A stretch of DNA of 64,000 nucleotides from assembly GCF_006088715.1 (NCBI RefSeq), contig NZ_CP030771.1, forward strand, positions 4,908,001-4,972,000, given 5' to 3'. Position 1 is the stretch's first letter, and each line of letters begins with the position of its first letter. Shown here piece after piece: positions 41,143-48,983 of this stretch. Both the position numbers and the translations under genes were made by a program. A model generated the notes under the pieces. It searched no databases, had not been told where the DNA came from, and saw nothing but the letters and a program-made list of their open reading frames with translations. This DNA is from Streptomyces sp. YIM 121038 (lineage in GTDB: Bacteria; Actinomycetota; Actinomycetes; Streptomycetales; Streptomycetaceae).

Positions 41143-43008
41143 ATGGCCTACATCGAGACCAAGGAACGCAAGGACGGGGACTCCACCTACGTCGTCCGCT
41201 GGCGTGCAGGTGGAGCCCGGACCGGAAAGCGGGAGTCAGAGCCTTTCGACGACCTGACCTCGGCTGAGCGGTTCCGCGACCTCGTGAAGGGCCACGGCGA
41301 GCACTGGCCGCCGGGCTGGATCAAAGGTCACGGTTTTGTTGCGGATCGACGCCGTCAGGAGACGATGTTCGAGCCGTTCGCCCTCGCCTACGTGGACCGG
41401 CTCACAGGTATCCAGGGCGACACCCGCAGTAAGTACAAGAAGGAAATATCCGAGAACATGGCGCCCTGGTTCGGGCCGTACTCGGTGGAGGACGGCGAGG
41501 GCAGCCTCGTCCGGACGATGGTGCAGGACTGGGTGAACGACCTGGAGGCGGGACGGCTCGCACCGCTCGACCCCCGCGACAGGAAGCCCCGAACCGCGTA
41601 CGCACCGAAGACCGTCCAGAACAAGCACGGTCTGCTCTCCGCGATCTTGCAGTCCGCTGTCGATGCAGAACCGTCGCTACGTGCGTCCAACCCGTGTGCG
41701 AAGACCCGCCTCCCCCGCCTCGACGGCGCCGAGGACGAGGAGGAGATGGTCTTCCTCGAACGCGAAGAATGGGCCTGGATTCACGAGTGCCTCAAGGACG
41801 ACGCCAAGGAACTCGGCGAGACCATCGCAGAGACCGGCTTCCGCTGGGGCGAGGCCACGGCGCTCCAGCCCCGGGACCTCCGGCGCCGGAACGGCAGACC
41901 CGCCATCCGCGTCCAGAGGGCCTGGAAGAAGGACGAGGACGGCAAGTCCATCCTCGGTCCGCCCAAGACCCGGAAGTCCCGCCGGACGGTCGTCATCACC
42001 CACAAGCTGGACCGGATGCTCCGGCGCCGCGCCAAGGGCCTGGCTCCGGACGCCCTCCTGTTCACCGGCCCGGAAGGCGGCAAGTGGGACCCCGGCACCT
42101 TCCGCCGGCTGCGGTGGGTGCCCGCGATCAAGCTGGCCGCAGAGAAGTACGGGCTCATCAAGCGACCGCGCATCCATGACCTTCGCCACTCCCACGCGTC
42201 GTGGCTCATCGCTGCAAAGGTGCCCCTGCCCGCCATCCAAGGACGGCTTGGCCACGAGTCCATCACCACCACAGTGGACCGCTACGGCCACCTCCTGGAC
42301 GCCCTGGACGACGAGGTCATGGCCGCCGTCGAATGGGCCATGGACCCGACCGCCCCGCTGCCCGGCTTCCTTGCGCACTCCGGGCTCGCGGCCGCGACGG
42401 ACGGGCTCCCCCAGGTACCTCGCCAGCACTCCGGCTTGGCCCCGCAGACCTGGAAGGACGCGAGCGCCATGGCACAGGACGGTACGGAGTACGACATCGA
42501 GCCCGTCTTCGTCGTCACGCTGGATGGCCGCGAGGTGCCCTTCGCCGACCGTCAGCACGCCCAAGACGTCGCCGACCAATGGAACGACGACCACGCGGAG
42601 ACGACCGAAGCCATGCGGGCAGAGGACTGGCCCGAGGACAAGATCATCAGGCGCGGCGCCGTGGGCCCGGAGGAACGCGACCGATGGACTGGGGGCGGGG
42701 GCGTCTGGACCCGGATGCCGGACCGCGAGTTCGTACACTCCGCCCTGGCGTCGTACGGCCCAGACGGAGACCTCTCGTACGAACCCCTCCCCGTAATCAG
42801 CCGATGGGCGTGGGAGTTCGAGCCCGACAGCTTCACCACCAGGGCCGCCGAATTCCGCACCGAGTTCAGACCTGACGGGAGCACCGAGGCTCACGCTCGT
42901 GGAGTGAACAAGCTCGCCGTGAAGAGGGCGTTCGAGCAGGCCCGCATGGACGCCCTGAAGGTTTGCTCGCAGAACCCAAACCTGGACTCAGCGGACGTCA
43001 CGGCATGA
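41143..43008 (+). CDS. int: Tyrosine recombinase/integrase with long C-terminal extension
   Basis: A 621-residue integrase. Residues 1-60 are an arm-type DNA-binding domain (YVVRWRAGGARTGKRESEPF), 75-190 a SAM-like core-binding domain, and 200-395 the catalytic domain: Arg234 in ETGFRWGEATAL, His345-x2-Arg348 in HDLRHSHASW, and the nucleophile Tyr381 in VDRYGHLLD. The last 225 residues after the catalytic domain are unusual: such integrases normally end near 400. That part has Trp-rich segments (RWTGGGGVWTRMPDREF). Integrates and excises the element at tRNA-Ala. Confidence 0.93.
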   Translation: MAYIETKERKDGDSTYVVRWRAGGARTGKRESEPFDDLTSAERFRDLVKGHGEHWPPGWIKGHGFVADRRRQETMFEPFALAYVDRLTGIQGDTRSKYKKEISENMAPWFGPYSVEDGEGSLVRTMVQDWVNDLEAGRLAPLDPRDRKPRTAYAPKTVQNKHGLLSAILQSAVDAEPSLRASNPCAKTRLPRLDGAEDEEEMVFLEREEWAWIHECLKDDAKELGETIAETGFRWGEATALQPRDLRRRNGRPAIRVQRAWKKDEDGKSILGPPKTRKSRRTVVITHKLDRMLRRRAKGLAPDALLFTGPEGGKWDPGTFRRLRWVPAIKLAAEKYGLIKRPRIHDLRHSHASWLIAAKVPLPAIQGRLGHESITTTVDRYGHLLDALDDEVMAAVEWAMDPTAPLPGFLAHSGLAAATDGLPQVPRQHSGLAPQTWKDASAMAQDGTEYDIEPVFVVTLDGREVPFADRQHAQDVADQWNDDHAETTEAMRAEDWPEDKIIRRGAVGPEERDRWTGGGGVWTRMPDREFVHSALASYGPDGDLSYEPLPVISRWAWEFEPDSFTTRAAEFRTEFRPDGSTEAHARGVNKLAVKRAFEQARMDALKVCSQNPNLDSADVTA

Positions 43009-43057
43009 CGGGGCTGTCGTAGGCTGAAGCCGACATCACGAAGCCGATGTATGGGTC

Positions 43058-43081
43058 AGGCCCGCTCCGAGGAGCGGGCCT
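43058..43081. terminator. Terminator after the integrase
   Basis: An 11-bp perfect stem (AGGCCCGCTCC and complement) with a two-base loop and TTTCTC following, 50 bases after the stop. The rest of 43,082-43,320 shows no gene. Confidence 0.75.
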
Positions 43082-43320
43082 TTCTCATGGCGCAGCCGAT
43101 CAGATGGCGGATGCCGGCCAGTCGAGCCGCATGGCGCTCGGGCCTGGCGGCGCAGACTTTGATCGGAGCCTCAGCGGTGCTGGTAGGCCGTCGCGCGGAG
43201 TTTGTTCCTGGGAGCGCGGCGGCCACAGTCTCGGCCTGACTGTCCAGGCCGACGCGAAGCCGCCGGGGGAGATTCAGGGTGCTTCATGTCTATATGAGCG
43301 TTCATGCCACAATTCAGTTC

Positions 43321-43689
43321 ATGGACGCGAACGAATGGAAGAGGAGCGTCACTGGCGGCCACTGCCCGTCGTGGTGCGTGTGTCGGCATGATGACGAGGA
43401 CCCCGAGATCGATTCGATCGTGCATGAGTCGAAGCCGTCCACGATGCAGCTGCCGCCGCTGGTTAACGGGACGGTCTACACAGTCTCCTTGTCGCCCTCG
43501 GCAAGTGAGAACTTTCAGGACCAGCAGCGGAGCACCCAGCTCGACCTTGCGGTGATCGACGACGGAGGGCGAGGCCAGCTTGGTGACTATGTTCCGGTGA
43601 CCAGCCGGCACCAGGCGGATGCGCTGGCGGATGGTCTAGAGGCCATGGCGGCGCAGATCCGTGCCTGGCGTGATCTCTTGCCTGACTAG
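43321..43689 (+). CDS. DUF6907-like protein
   Basis: A 122-residue protein from ATG 43321. The N-terminal GGHCPSWCVCRHDDEDPEI carries a Cys-x3-Cys-x-Cys-x2-His group typical of the CPSWC-x-xH DUF6907 family in streptomycetes and their mobile elements. The C-terminal half (YVPVTSRHQADALADGLEAM) is helical. The ribosome site is weak. It lies alone between the integrase and the minus-strand operon. Function unknown; the Cys/His set suggests zinc binding. Confidence 0.65.
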   Translation: MDANEWKRSVTGGHCPSWCVCRHDDEDPEIDSIVHESKPSTMQLPPLVNGTVYTVSLSPSASENFQDQQRSTQLDLAVIDDGGRGQLGDYVPVTSRHQADALADGLEAMAAQIRAWRDLLPD

Positions 43690-43769
43690 TACCACCGCCT
43701 GGCCCCTCTTGGATCACTCGCGTTGGCCCGTGGTTCCGTTGGTGGTTTCGGCGGCTCACCGGCAACCGT

Positions 43770-44132
43770 TCAGCTCGCGAAGCTAAACAAGGCTGTGAGT
43801 CCGATCATCAGCCCGGCGTAAGCCAGAACGATGAGCAGGACGCAGAGCAGCAGCAGCCACCCGGTCACGATGGCGAGCAGGGCCAGGCCGCGGTCACGGC
43901 CGCCCAGGCGCTTGCCCCGGATACGCCCGAGGTGGCCGGCTGGGATGGCGACGATGCCGAACACGGCCATGAAGAACGTGTAGTACTGCCCGTACATCAG
44001 CCAGAACATCGGCGTCATGAAGACCGCGACGATCAGGCCGACGCCCATGGCCGCCGACCAGAAGGCGACTCGGGCCGGGGTGTTGCGTACTTCAGTGGTC
44101 GGAGCGTCTGCCTGCTGTGTGCTGCTGGTCAT
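43770..44132 (-). CDS. DUF4190-like membrane protein
   Basis: A 120-residue protein with three or four membrane segments (WSAAMGVGLIVAVFMTPMFW, YYTFFMAVFGIVAIPAGHL, GLALLAIVTGWLLLLCVLLI). The central GHLGRIRGKRLGGRDRGLAL turn is the usual DUF4190 feature. It is the last gene of the minus-strand operon; its ATG overlaps the previous stop (ATGA). Role unknown. Confidence 0.72.
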   Translation of the reverse strand: MTSSTQQADAPTTEVRNTPARVAFWSAAMGVGLIVAVFMTPMFWLMYGQYYTFFMAVFGIVAIPAGHLGRIRGKRLGGRDRGLALLAIVTGWLLLLCVLLIVLAYAGLMIGLTALFSFAS

Positions 44133-44674
44133 GATGGATCTCCCCCGCTTCGTCCAGTCACCTTACGGTCGGGCAGGCCGTCAGCTTCGGTCGTGTGCCA
44201 CCCGGTGATCCGGTAGGGCCGGAGGTAGTGCTGCACTGTGAATCCCATCGTCCACTTCACCCCGGCCGAGTCGATGACGACCAGGCGCGGGTCGGTGTTC
44301 TCCTTCGGCCGGAACAGCCCCATCGGCACCGGGACGGGGCATTCGCCCAGCGTCGCGGACTCCGCGCGGAAGACCCGCTCGGTGAGCATCCGCCCGGTCA
44401 GTAGACCGGTGCGGTGGTACTGCGCCTCAACCATCCGGAGGATGCCGTCCAGCTCGATCGCCACCGTGCGGGGCACCGGCTCAGCGGCGGCTTGCTCGCA
44501 CGGACACGGCTTCTCGTACGGGGTTCCGTCCGAGTAGGTCGGGCGCTTGGCCCGGAGCCACTGGAACTCGGCGCACACGCGCTTGGTGTGGCACGGGCAG
44601 TTCGGGCAGTCGGCAGACCGCGGGCGTACGTACTCGGGGCCGAAGGGCTCAGGGAAGGGGTAGTCGTCCATCAT
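44129..44674 (-). CDS. Hypothetical protein with Cys-rich N-terminus
   Basis: A 181-residue protein from ATG 44674, overlapping the upstream stop by four bases. Residues 22-50 hold a possible metal site (SADCPNCPCHTKRVCAEF, then KPCPCEQ). The rest is mixed alpha/beta (IELDGILRMVEAQYH, VVIDSAGVKWTMGFTVQHYL). No family recognised. Its four-base overlaps on both sides show strict operon coupling. Confidence 0.7.
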   Translation of the reverse strand: MMDDYPFPEPFGPEYVRPRSADCPNCPCHTKRVCAEFQWLRAKRPTYSDGTPYEKPCPCEQAAAEPVPRTVAIELDGILRMVEAQYHRTGLLTGRMLTERVFRAESATLGECPVPVPMGLFRPKENTDPRLVVIDSAGVKWTMGFTVQHYLRPYRITGWHTTEADGLPDRKVTGRSGGDPS

Positions 44675-45054
44675 GCCTTCGCCGCCGTCGCGCTCTCGGC
44701 GGGGTAGCAGACGGTCCTCCACCGGTCCGGCAGAACGCCCTTGGACCAGCCGTTGACGGTGTCCGGCTTCGTCAGCTCAGCCGAGTCGATGGTGTACCCG
44801 GCTTCGATAAGCCGGTGCTCGAACAGGGCGGGGATGAAGGGCTCCTCCGCTGGTCCAAGGTTGCGGTGGACGAGGAACCGTACGGGGTTCCAGTCGGGTT
44901 CCCCCGAGGTGTTGCCAGCCTCCGCGTCGAGCGGAGTCACCATGAGGAACAGGCGTTCCTTGTTCACGTACACCAGGGCGCGATGCGGGCCGGTGCTCTT
45001 CAACGTTCTCTCCCGGTCATAGGGGTGGTTGGTGGTGTCCGTGTGGGTCACCAC
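44671..45054 (-). CDS. Hypothetical protein
   Basis: A 127-residue protein from GTG 45054. It begins VTHTDTTNHPYDRERTLKST, has a beta-like core (RALVYVNKERLFLMVTPLDA) and ends PAESATAAKA. It overlaps the HNH-like gene by seven bases and the next gene by four. No family recognised; it may work with its neighbours, since overlaps this tight usually mean a shared pathway. Confidence 0.7.
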   Translation of the reverse strand: MVTHTDTTNHPYDRERTLKSTGPHRALVYVNKERLFLMVTPLDAEAGNTSGEPDWNPVRFLVHRNLGPAEEPFIPALFEHRLIEAGYTIDSAELTKPDTVNGWSKGVLPDRWRTVCYPAESATAAKA

Positions 45055-45707
45055 AGGCTCAGGGGGCGGCCTGCCGTCGCCGCCGAGCGGATACGGAGGG
45101 CGATCTCCGCCTCGGACTCGCCGTTGGCCCGTCCAGCCCGGATGGCCTCAGCGATGGCCCGTGAACGGCTGGCCGGGCCGCGCAGATCAGCCAGCGGGCT
45201 CCCCGGGTTGCCGCGTCTGCTCACCCACTCGGCCCGGTTCTCGGCCGGGGTCCCGAGCCGTAGGTGCTGCGGCTGCTGGCACGAATGGCTGTCGCACGTA
45301 TGGCAAACGGTCGGGCTGTCGTTGTCCCAGCCCAGCCGGGGGATCACACCGTGCGCGAGCTGATAGCCGTACAGATGTCCCGGAACAGTGCCCCGTCGAG
45401 TCCGGCCCGGCAGCGATGCCGCCCGGAAGGACGCGTGACCCGTGCTGGAGACCCCCGCCGTCCAAAACCAACAGTCCGACGGCGAGGCCGTTCGGTGGAC
45501 CTTCGCCCAGTAGCGGGCCCGGACCGACTCATCGGCCAGCCACGCCGTCCACTCAACGGCCGGGATGCGAACCGGCGACGGCTCCCCGATCAGCGCGAGC
45601 TGCTCGGGCAGGTCCTCGACCGGCACCGGCCCGGACCGGTCCACCGTAGAAAGGGGGAACAGTCCGGGCTCGGAGTCATCCTCACGCCGCATCGGCGCGG
45701 CTGGCAT
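45048..45707 (-). CDS. HNH-type endonuclease-like protein
   Basis: A 219-residue protein. Residues 70-165 match the compact phage/mobile HNH pattern: CWFWTAG, a GHLYGYQLAHGVIPRL helix and the zinc-type THTCDSHSC-like CHTCDSHSCQQPQHLRLGTP with AENRAEW after it. A basic helical C-terminal tail follows (RAIAEAIRAGRANGESEAEI). It could be a homing, packaging or defence nuclease; the operon context does not decide. The start is uncertain (45707 or 45692). Confidence 0.75.
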   Translation of the reverse strand: MPAAPMRREDDSEPGLFPLSTVDRSGPVPVEDLPEQLALIGEPSPVRIPAVEWTAWLADESVRARYWAKVHRTASPSDCWFWTAGVSSTGHASFRAASLPGRTRRGTVPGHLYGYQLAHGVIPRLGWDNDSPTVCHTCDSHSCQQPQHLRLGTPAENRAEWVSRRGNPGSPLADLRGPASRSRAIAEAIRAGRANGESEAEIALRIRSAATAGRPLSLW

Positions 45708-46125
45708 CAGGGGCGACAGCCGACGGGGAAGTAGCGGTCAACGGCGCTGATTCCTGTGTTTCCGCCGCACGGGCCGGTTGCGCACGGCGGCTCCGCGGAC
45801 GTCCCGCGCGAGCGCGCAGCGACTCGATGACCTCCTTGGCCCGAGCGGCGGTAACAGGCTTCGCCTCCCGCTCCAGCTCCTCCGCCGGCACACCGAGCAG
45901 CTCGGCGACCAACTCGACGTCGTTGCCGAACAGCCGCAGGGCCGCCGCAGCTGCCTCGCGCGCCGCTACGTCGGCCTCGTCCTTGGCCGCCGCCGCCTTC
46001 GCTACCGCCTCCCGTGTTGTCAGGACGTTCTTCGCGGCCAGCTCGCGCGTCTTCGCCTGGAGCGCCTCTATCTCCCGCACGCGGCGCCGCAGCTCCGCCG
46101 CGCTCACCCCCGCCGTGGCCGTCAT
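45682..46125 (-). CDS. Hypothetical coiled-coil protein
   Basis: A 147-residue protein from ATG 46125 (MTATAGVSAAELRRRVREIE). Residues 10-65 are a long Ala/Arg/Glu/Lys coiled coil. A VELVAELLGVPAEELEREAK segment resembles a small helix-turn-helix, and the tail is Arg/Pro/Ala-rich and may contact DNA. It overlaps its neighbours by 4 and 26 bases. No family recognised. Confidence 0.65.
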   Translation of the reverse strand: MTATAGVSAAELRRRVREIEALQAKTRELAAKNVLTTREAVAKAAAAKDEADVAAREAAAAALRLFGNDVELVAELLGVPAEELEREAKPVTAARAKEVIESLRARAGRPRSRRAQPARAAETQESAPLTATSPSAVAPDASRADAA

Positions 46126-46379
46126 CGGTCTTCCCCAACGAAGTGCTGCGGGGCCGCCGCGGTTGCCACGAGTACCTTGTTGGCCGCGTTCACCAGGCGC
46201 CCGGCGAACGCCTCCGCCGCTTCCTTCAGCTCGTCGTCCGTGACCTCCCCCATCTCCTTGTACGACGGGTGCCACATGCCGTCGGCAACCTGGTGGTGGA
46301 CGATGTCCTCCATCTCGCCCACCAGGCCCTGGACGGCTTCCTCTATCTCTGCACGCTGCTGCTCGGAGTACCTGCTCAT
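46122..46379 (-). CDS. Small helical hypothetical protein, first gene of the minus-strand operon
   Basis: An 85-residue protein from ATG 46379 (MSRYSEQQRAEIEEAVQGLV). Entirely helical and acidic (EEMEDIVHHQV-like MEDIVHHQVADGMWHPSYKE). It overlaps the next gene by four bases (ATGA). The promoter should lie between it and the duplicated element at 46430. No family recognised. Confidence 0.65.
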   Translation of the reverse strand: MSRYSEQQRAEIEEAVQGLVGEMEDIVHHQVADGMWHPSYKEMGEVTDDELKEAAEAFAGRLVNAANKVLVATAAAPQHFVGEDR

Positions 46380-46429
46380 GGCGCGCACCGTAGGCATGGG
46401 TCCGGGAAGTTCTCGAACCTGAGTGGGTA

Positions 46430-46784
46430 CGCCGGCGTTAGAGCTTGATGCCTCCGGCGGGTCCTCCTCGGAGGGGGAGGGGGCCGGTCGGTTGGGTGCG
46501 GCGTCGTTGTGGTTGAGGTGGTGGGGGCGGGGTTCCCTCCTCGATCGGCCGTCCCAGCTTCGCGCACCGCGCCGCAGGGGTGTGCAGTCGTTCGTCCGGG
46601 TCCGGGACTTTCCTCGTACCTCAGAAAGTCCCGGCTTCCGGGCGCTCCACCGCACACCCCTGCACCACGGCACGCCGGGGCAGTGCCGTCCGACCGAGGA
46701 GGGAACCCCGCCCCGGGCCCCGTTGTGGCCGAGGCCCCAGCCCAGCCGGACCCGGAGCGCGCGGAAAAGTCCAGGTCAGAGCCC
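46430..46784 (+). repeat. 355-bp direct repeat, copy 1
   Basis: A perfect copy of 54058-54412, offset by 7,628 bases, with no difference found over 355 bases. Both copies end just before a TTGAYC-N17-TTTAAT promoter. The frames that cross it are arginine/proline-rich and differ only in their flanks, so it is not coding. It contains the nested palindrome listed separately. Confidence 0.93.
46524..46714. repeat. 191-bp nested palindrome, copy 1
   Basis: Three stems stack inside each other: an outer 20-bp arm at 46524-46543 (GGGGCGGGGTTCCCTCCTCG) with its complement at 46695-46714, a middle 12-bp arm GCAGGGGTGTGC at 46574-46585 with 46652-46663, and an inner 11-bp arm CCGGGACTTTC at 46602-46612 with 46624-46634. 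As RNA or single-stranded DNA it would fold into one long branched hairpin. Confidence 0.9.
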
Positions 46785-46793
46785 CTGTCCAGC

Positions 46794-46898
46794 TTGATCC
46801 GAACCTCAAAACATGGTTTAATTAGTGATGTCGGAAGGGGAGGGCAACACCCCAGCCGACACCCCGCAGGGCCGACCGGCCCGGCGGAACTCTCACCA
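46794..46898 (+). promoter_or_regulatory. Promoter-leader cassette A
   Basis: -35 TTGATC (46794-46799), 17-base spacer ending AAACATGG, -10 TTTAAT (46817-46822). The leader has hairpin 1 at 46827-46863 with loop AGGGCAACA (46841-46849), hairpin 2 GGGCC-GACC-GGCCC (46869-46882) and CTCTCACCA (46890-46898) before the DUF2786 gene. Confidence 0.85.
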
Positions 46899-46909
46899 GG
46901 AACAGGGCC

Positions 46910-47653
46910 ATGAGCACCGAGAAGAAGAACCCCAAGCTGGACACCATCCGCGCCCTGCTGGCCAGGGCCGAGGACCCCTCGACCACCGAGGCGGAAGCCG
47001 AACTGGCCCGGAAGCGGGCGTTCGAGATGATGGCCAAGTACGGAGTGGAAGAGGCCATGCTGAGCGACGGTGAACCCTCCCGCGACGCCATCAGCGACCG
47101 GTACGTTGACCTCCCCAATCCCTGGTCCATGTCCCGCGTCCGCCTCATGGGCTTCATTGCCAAATCTGTTGGATGCGAGGCCGTCTCTGTCCGCCCGAAG
47201 GGCGCAGGCGGCGCCCGCCGACTTCACATCGTCGGGTACGAGTCCGACATCCAGCGTGCCGAAGTCCTGTACGCCTCACTCGTGCTTCAGATGTTCAGCG
47301 GGCTTGCCGCGCAGACCGTCCCGTGGGACGTCAGCAACGCCCGAGCGTGGCGCAATTCCTGGCAACTGGGCTTTATCGAGCGGGTCATTGAGCGGATCAA
47401 GGCGACCGAGCAGGCCGCCCGCACCGCAGCCGAGGGCGAGACATCAGTTACCGGCCGCAGCGGCGCGCTCGTACTGGCCGACCGTGCCGCCGTTGTCCAA
47501 GCCGCCTACAAGAAGGCGCACCCGCGCATCCGAACCTCTCGCGGCTCGTACAGCGGCAGCGGGTACGGCGACGGAGCCGCCGCAGGCAGCCGCGCCGACA
47601 TCGGCGGCACCCGCCGCATCGGCGCCGCGACCGCCGGAGCGCTCGCAGCCTGA
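46910..47653 (+). CDS. DUF2786 protein
   Basis: A 247-residue protein. The DUF2786 domain at 8-45 (LDTIRALLARAEDPSTTEAE, ending KYGVEEAML) is followed by a helical alpha/beta domain with YVDLPNPWSMSRVRLMGFIA and a Gly/Ser-rich tail. Such proteins are common in phages and mobile elements of actinobacteria; their activity is unknown. First gene after leader A and the 355-bp repeat. ATG 46910 follows CAGGAACAG. Confidence 0.8.
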   Translation: MSTEKKNPKLDTIRALLARAEDPSTTEAEAELARKRAFEMMAKYGVEEAMLSDGEPSRDAISDRYVDLPNPWSMSRVRLMGFIAKSVGCEAVSVRPKGAGGARRLHIVGYESDIQRAEVLYASLVLQMFSGLAAQTVPWDVSNARAWRNSWQLGFIERVIERIKATEQAARTAAEGETSVTGRSGALVLADRAAVVQAAYKKAHPRIRTSRGSYSGSGYGDGAAAGSRADIGGTRRIGAATAGALAA

Positions 47654-47667
47654 CCGCCGCCCCTCCG

Positions 47668-47692
47668 CCGGGGCGGCAACCCGCCGCCCCGG
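47668..47692. terminator. Intergenic GC hairpin
   Basis: A perfect 10-bp stem CCGGGGCGGC with loop AACCC, in the 71-base gap after the DUF2786 gene. No U-tract; it may slow or process transcripts rather than end them, since the next gene follows in the same direction. Confidence 0.6.
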
Positions 47693-47724
47693 CCCCTGCC
47701 CGCCGACACCAGGAGCAACGCGCC

Positions 47725-47967
47725 GTGCCCATGGACTGGATCAGATTCCCCAAGGCCGACGAGACCGGCCGCCACTACTTCCAGAACTACAGCGTCCCCC
47801 AGCGCTGGAACGCCGCCACCCCGAAGGAGTACGGCACCGGCCGGATCTCGGAGGCCGCCGCCCTTGCCTACTCGATCATCAGCCCGGCCGGATTCCAGTG
47901 GCGGACCGAATGCCACTGCTGTGACTGCACCATCGCGGCCCGGTCCGCCGACTCCGCCCGCCCTTGA
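47725..47967 (+). CDS. Small hypothetical protein with CHCCDC motif
   Basis: An 80-residue protein from GTG 47725 with CAGGAG upstream. An aromatic N-terminal half (GRHYFQNYSVPQRWNAATPK) leads to a C-terminal ECHCCDCTIAARSA cysteine cluster that could bind zinc or iron-sulfur. It is separated from its neighbours by short hairpin spacers. No family recognised. Confidence 0.6.
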   Translation: MPMDWIRFPKADETGRHYFQNYSVPQRWNAATPKEYGTGRISEAAALAYSIISPAGFQWRTECHCCDCTIAARSADSARP

Positions 47968-47992
47968 CCCCCGCCCCGCAGGAGGAAGCGCG

Positions 47993-48376
47993 ATGCGCAT
48001 CGGCAACCACGAGGTACTGACCCTTCACACCGACCCCCGCAACGGCCAGCGCACGGCAGTGCTCCACAACGGAGAAGAGTGGGTCACCGTCGTCGTCCCG
48101 AAGTCCTTCGGGCCCACCCCCACCGAATGGTGGCACGGCCACTACCACGGCGAGAGCCACGGCGACGCGCTCCAGGACTTCCTAGCCCGATCCAAACTCA
48201 CCACCAGGCACCAGGAGTTGGCCCGACAGGCTCAGTCCCTGATCACCGAATGGGAAGCCGACGCCGACCCCGACATGGAGCCGGACGAGCGCGACCAGGA
48301 GGACGAGGAGGCCGCCGCCAACTCCTTTGAAGACAGGGTGATCACGCTCCTGTACGAACTCGCCGACACCCTGTGA
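47993..48376 (+). CDS. Hypothetical acidic protein
   Basis: A 127-residue protein from ATG 47993 with GGAGGA upstream. The N-terminal half is beta-rich (MRIGNHEVLTLHTDPRNGQR, WVTVVVPKSF), the C-terminal half an acidic helix (EADADPDMEPDERDQEDEEA). An acidic, DNA-mimic-like composition is notable near antirestriction-type genes, but no relation was seen. No family recognised. Confidence 0.65.
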   Translation: MRIGNHEVLTLHTDPRNGQRTAVLHNGEEWVTVVVPKSFGPTPTEWWHGHYHGESHGDALQDFLARSKLTTRHQELARQAQSLITEWEADADPDMEPDERDQEDEEAAANSFEDRVITLLYELADTL

Positions 48377-48417
48377 CCCCGCCCAGCGAACCGACCGCAG
48401 CCGCCCAGGAGAGCACC

Positions 48418-48861
48418 ATGCCGCCCCGCAAGACCCCTGCCACCCCCGCCCACATCCTGAACGCCGCCGCCGACCACATCGAACGCGTCGGCCTGTACCA
48501 GGGCGAACACCTCTGGCAGCCGGGCAAGATGGGCGACACCGCCCCGTGCAACGTGCTGCACGCATGGGACCAGGGCGTCAGCGCGGCCAGGCCCCACCGG
48601 TCCGTGCCCGCCGGTCTGGCGTGGGACATCTTCCACAGCGCGCTCCGGGACTCCCTGATTATGGCCAGCGACCACGTTGCGGGGGGACCCATCCCGCCCG
48701 CACGGTGGCAGGCCCTTGAGATGGTCGAATGGGCCTACCGCCGCACCACGCTGTGGAGTTGGGGCGACGAGCCCGGCCGCACCGCCGTGGAGGCCGCCGC
48801 CATGTTCCGCGCCGTCGCAGCCCCGGTCACGAGTGACCGCGATCACATATGGCGTTCTTGA
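48418..48861 (+). CDS. DUF6197-family protein, paralogue 1
   Basis: A 147-residue protein from ATG 48418 after CCAGGAGAGC. The family pattern is visible: HILNAAADHIERVGLYQGEH near the start and a late PGRTAVEAAAMFRAVA helix. A second member lies at 59707. Function unknown. The stop codon TGA forms part of the -35 hexamer TTGATC of the next promoter cassette. Confidence 0.72.
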   Translation: MPPRKTPATPAHILNAAADHIERVGLYQGEHLWQPGKMGDTAPCNVLHAWDQGVSAARPHRSVPAGLAWDIFHSALRDSLIMASDHVAGGPIPPARWQALEMVEWAYRRTTLWSWGDEPGRTAVEAAAMFRAVAAPVTSDRDHIWRS

Positions 48862-48967
48862 TCGCCACCCCAAAACATGGTTTAATTAATGGTGTCGGAA
48901 GGGGGAGGGCAACACCCCCGACCGACACCCCCCGCAGGGCCGACCGGCCCGGCGGAACCTCTCACCA
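48858..48967 (+). promoter_or_regulatory. Promoter-leader cassette B
   Basis: -35 TTGATC (48858-48863), 17-base spacer ending AAACATGG, -10 TTTAAT (48881-48886). Hairpin 1 at 48891-48929 has a 5-bp inner G-C stem and loop AGGGCAACA (48906-48914); hairpin 2 is at 48937-48950; CTCTCACCA is at 48959-48967. It drives the ParB-like gene. Confidence 0.87.
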
Positions 48968-48983
48968 AGGAAGAGCAAGCACG

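Noticed and set aside
46423..46797. Open frame crossing the 355-bp repeat (also at 54120-54425)
   Set aside because: The frame is Arg/Pro-rich, ends just past the repeat and crosses strong palindromes; the duplicated DNA is explained better as a structured noncoding element.
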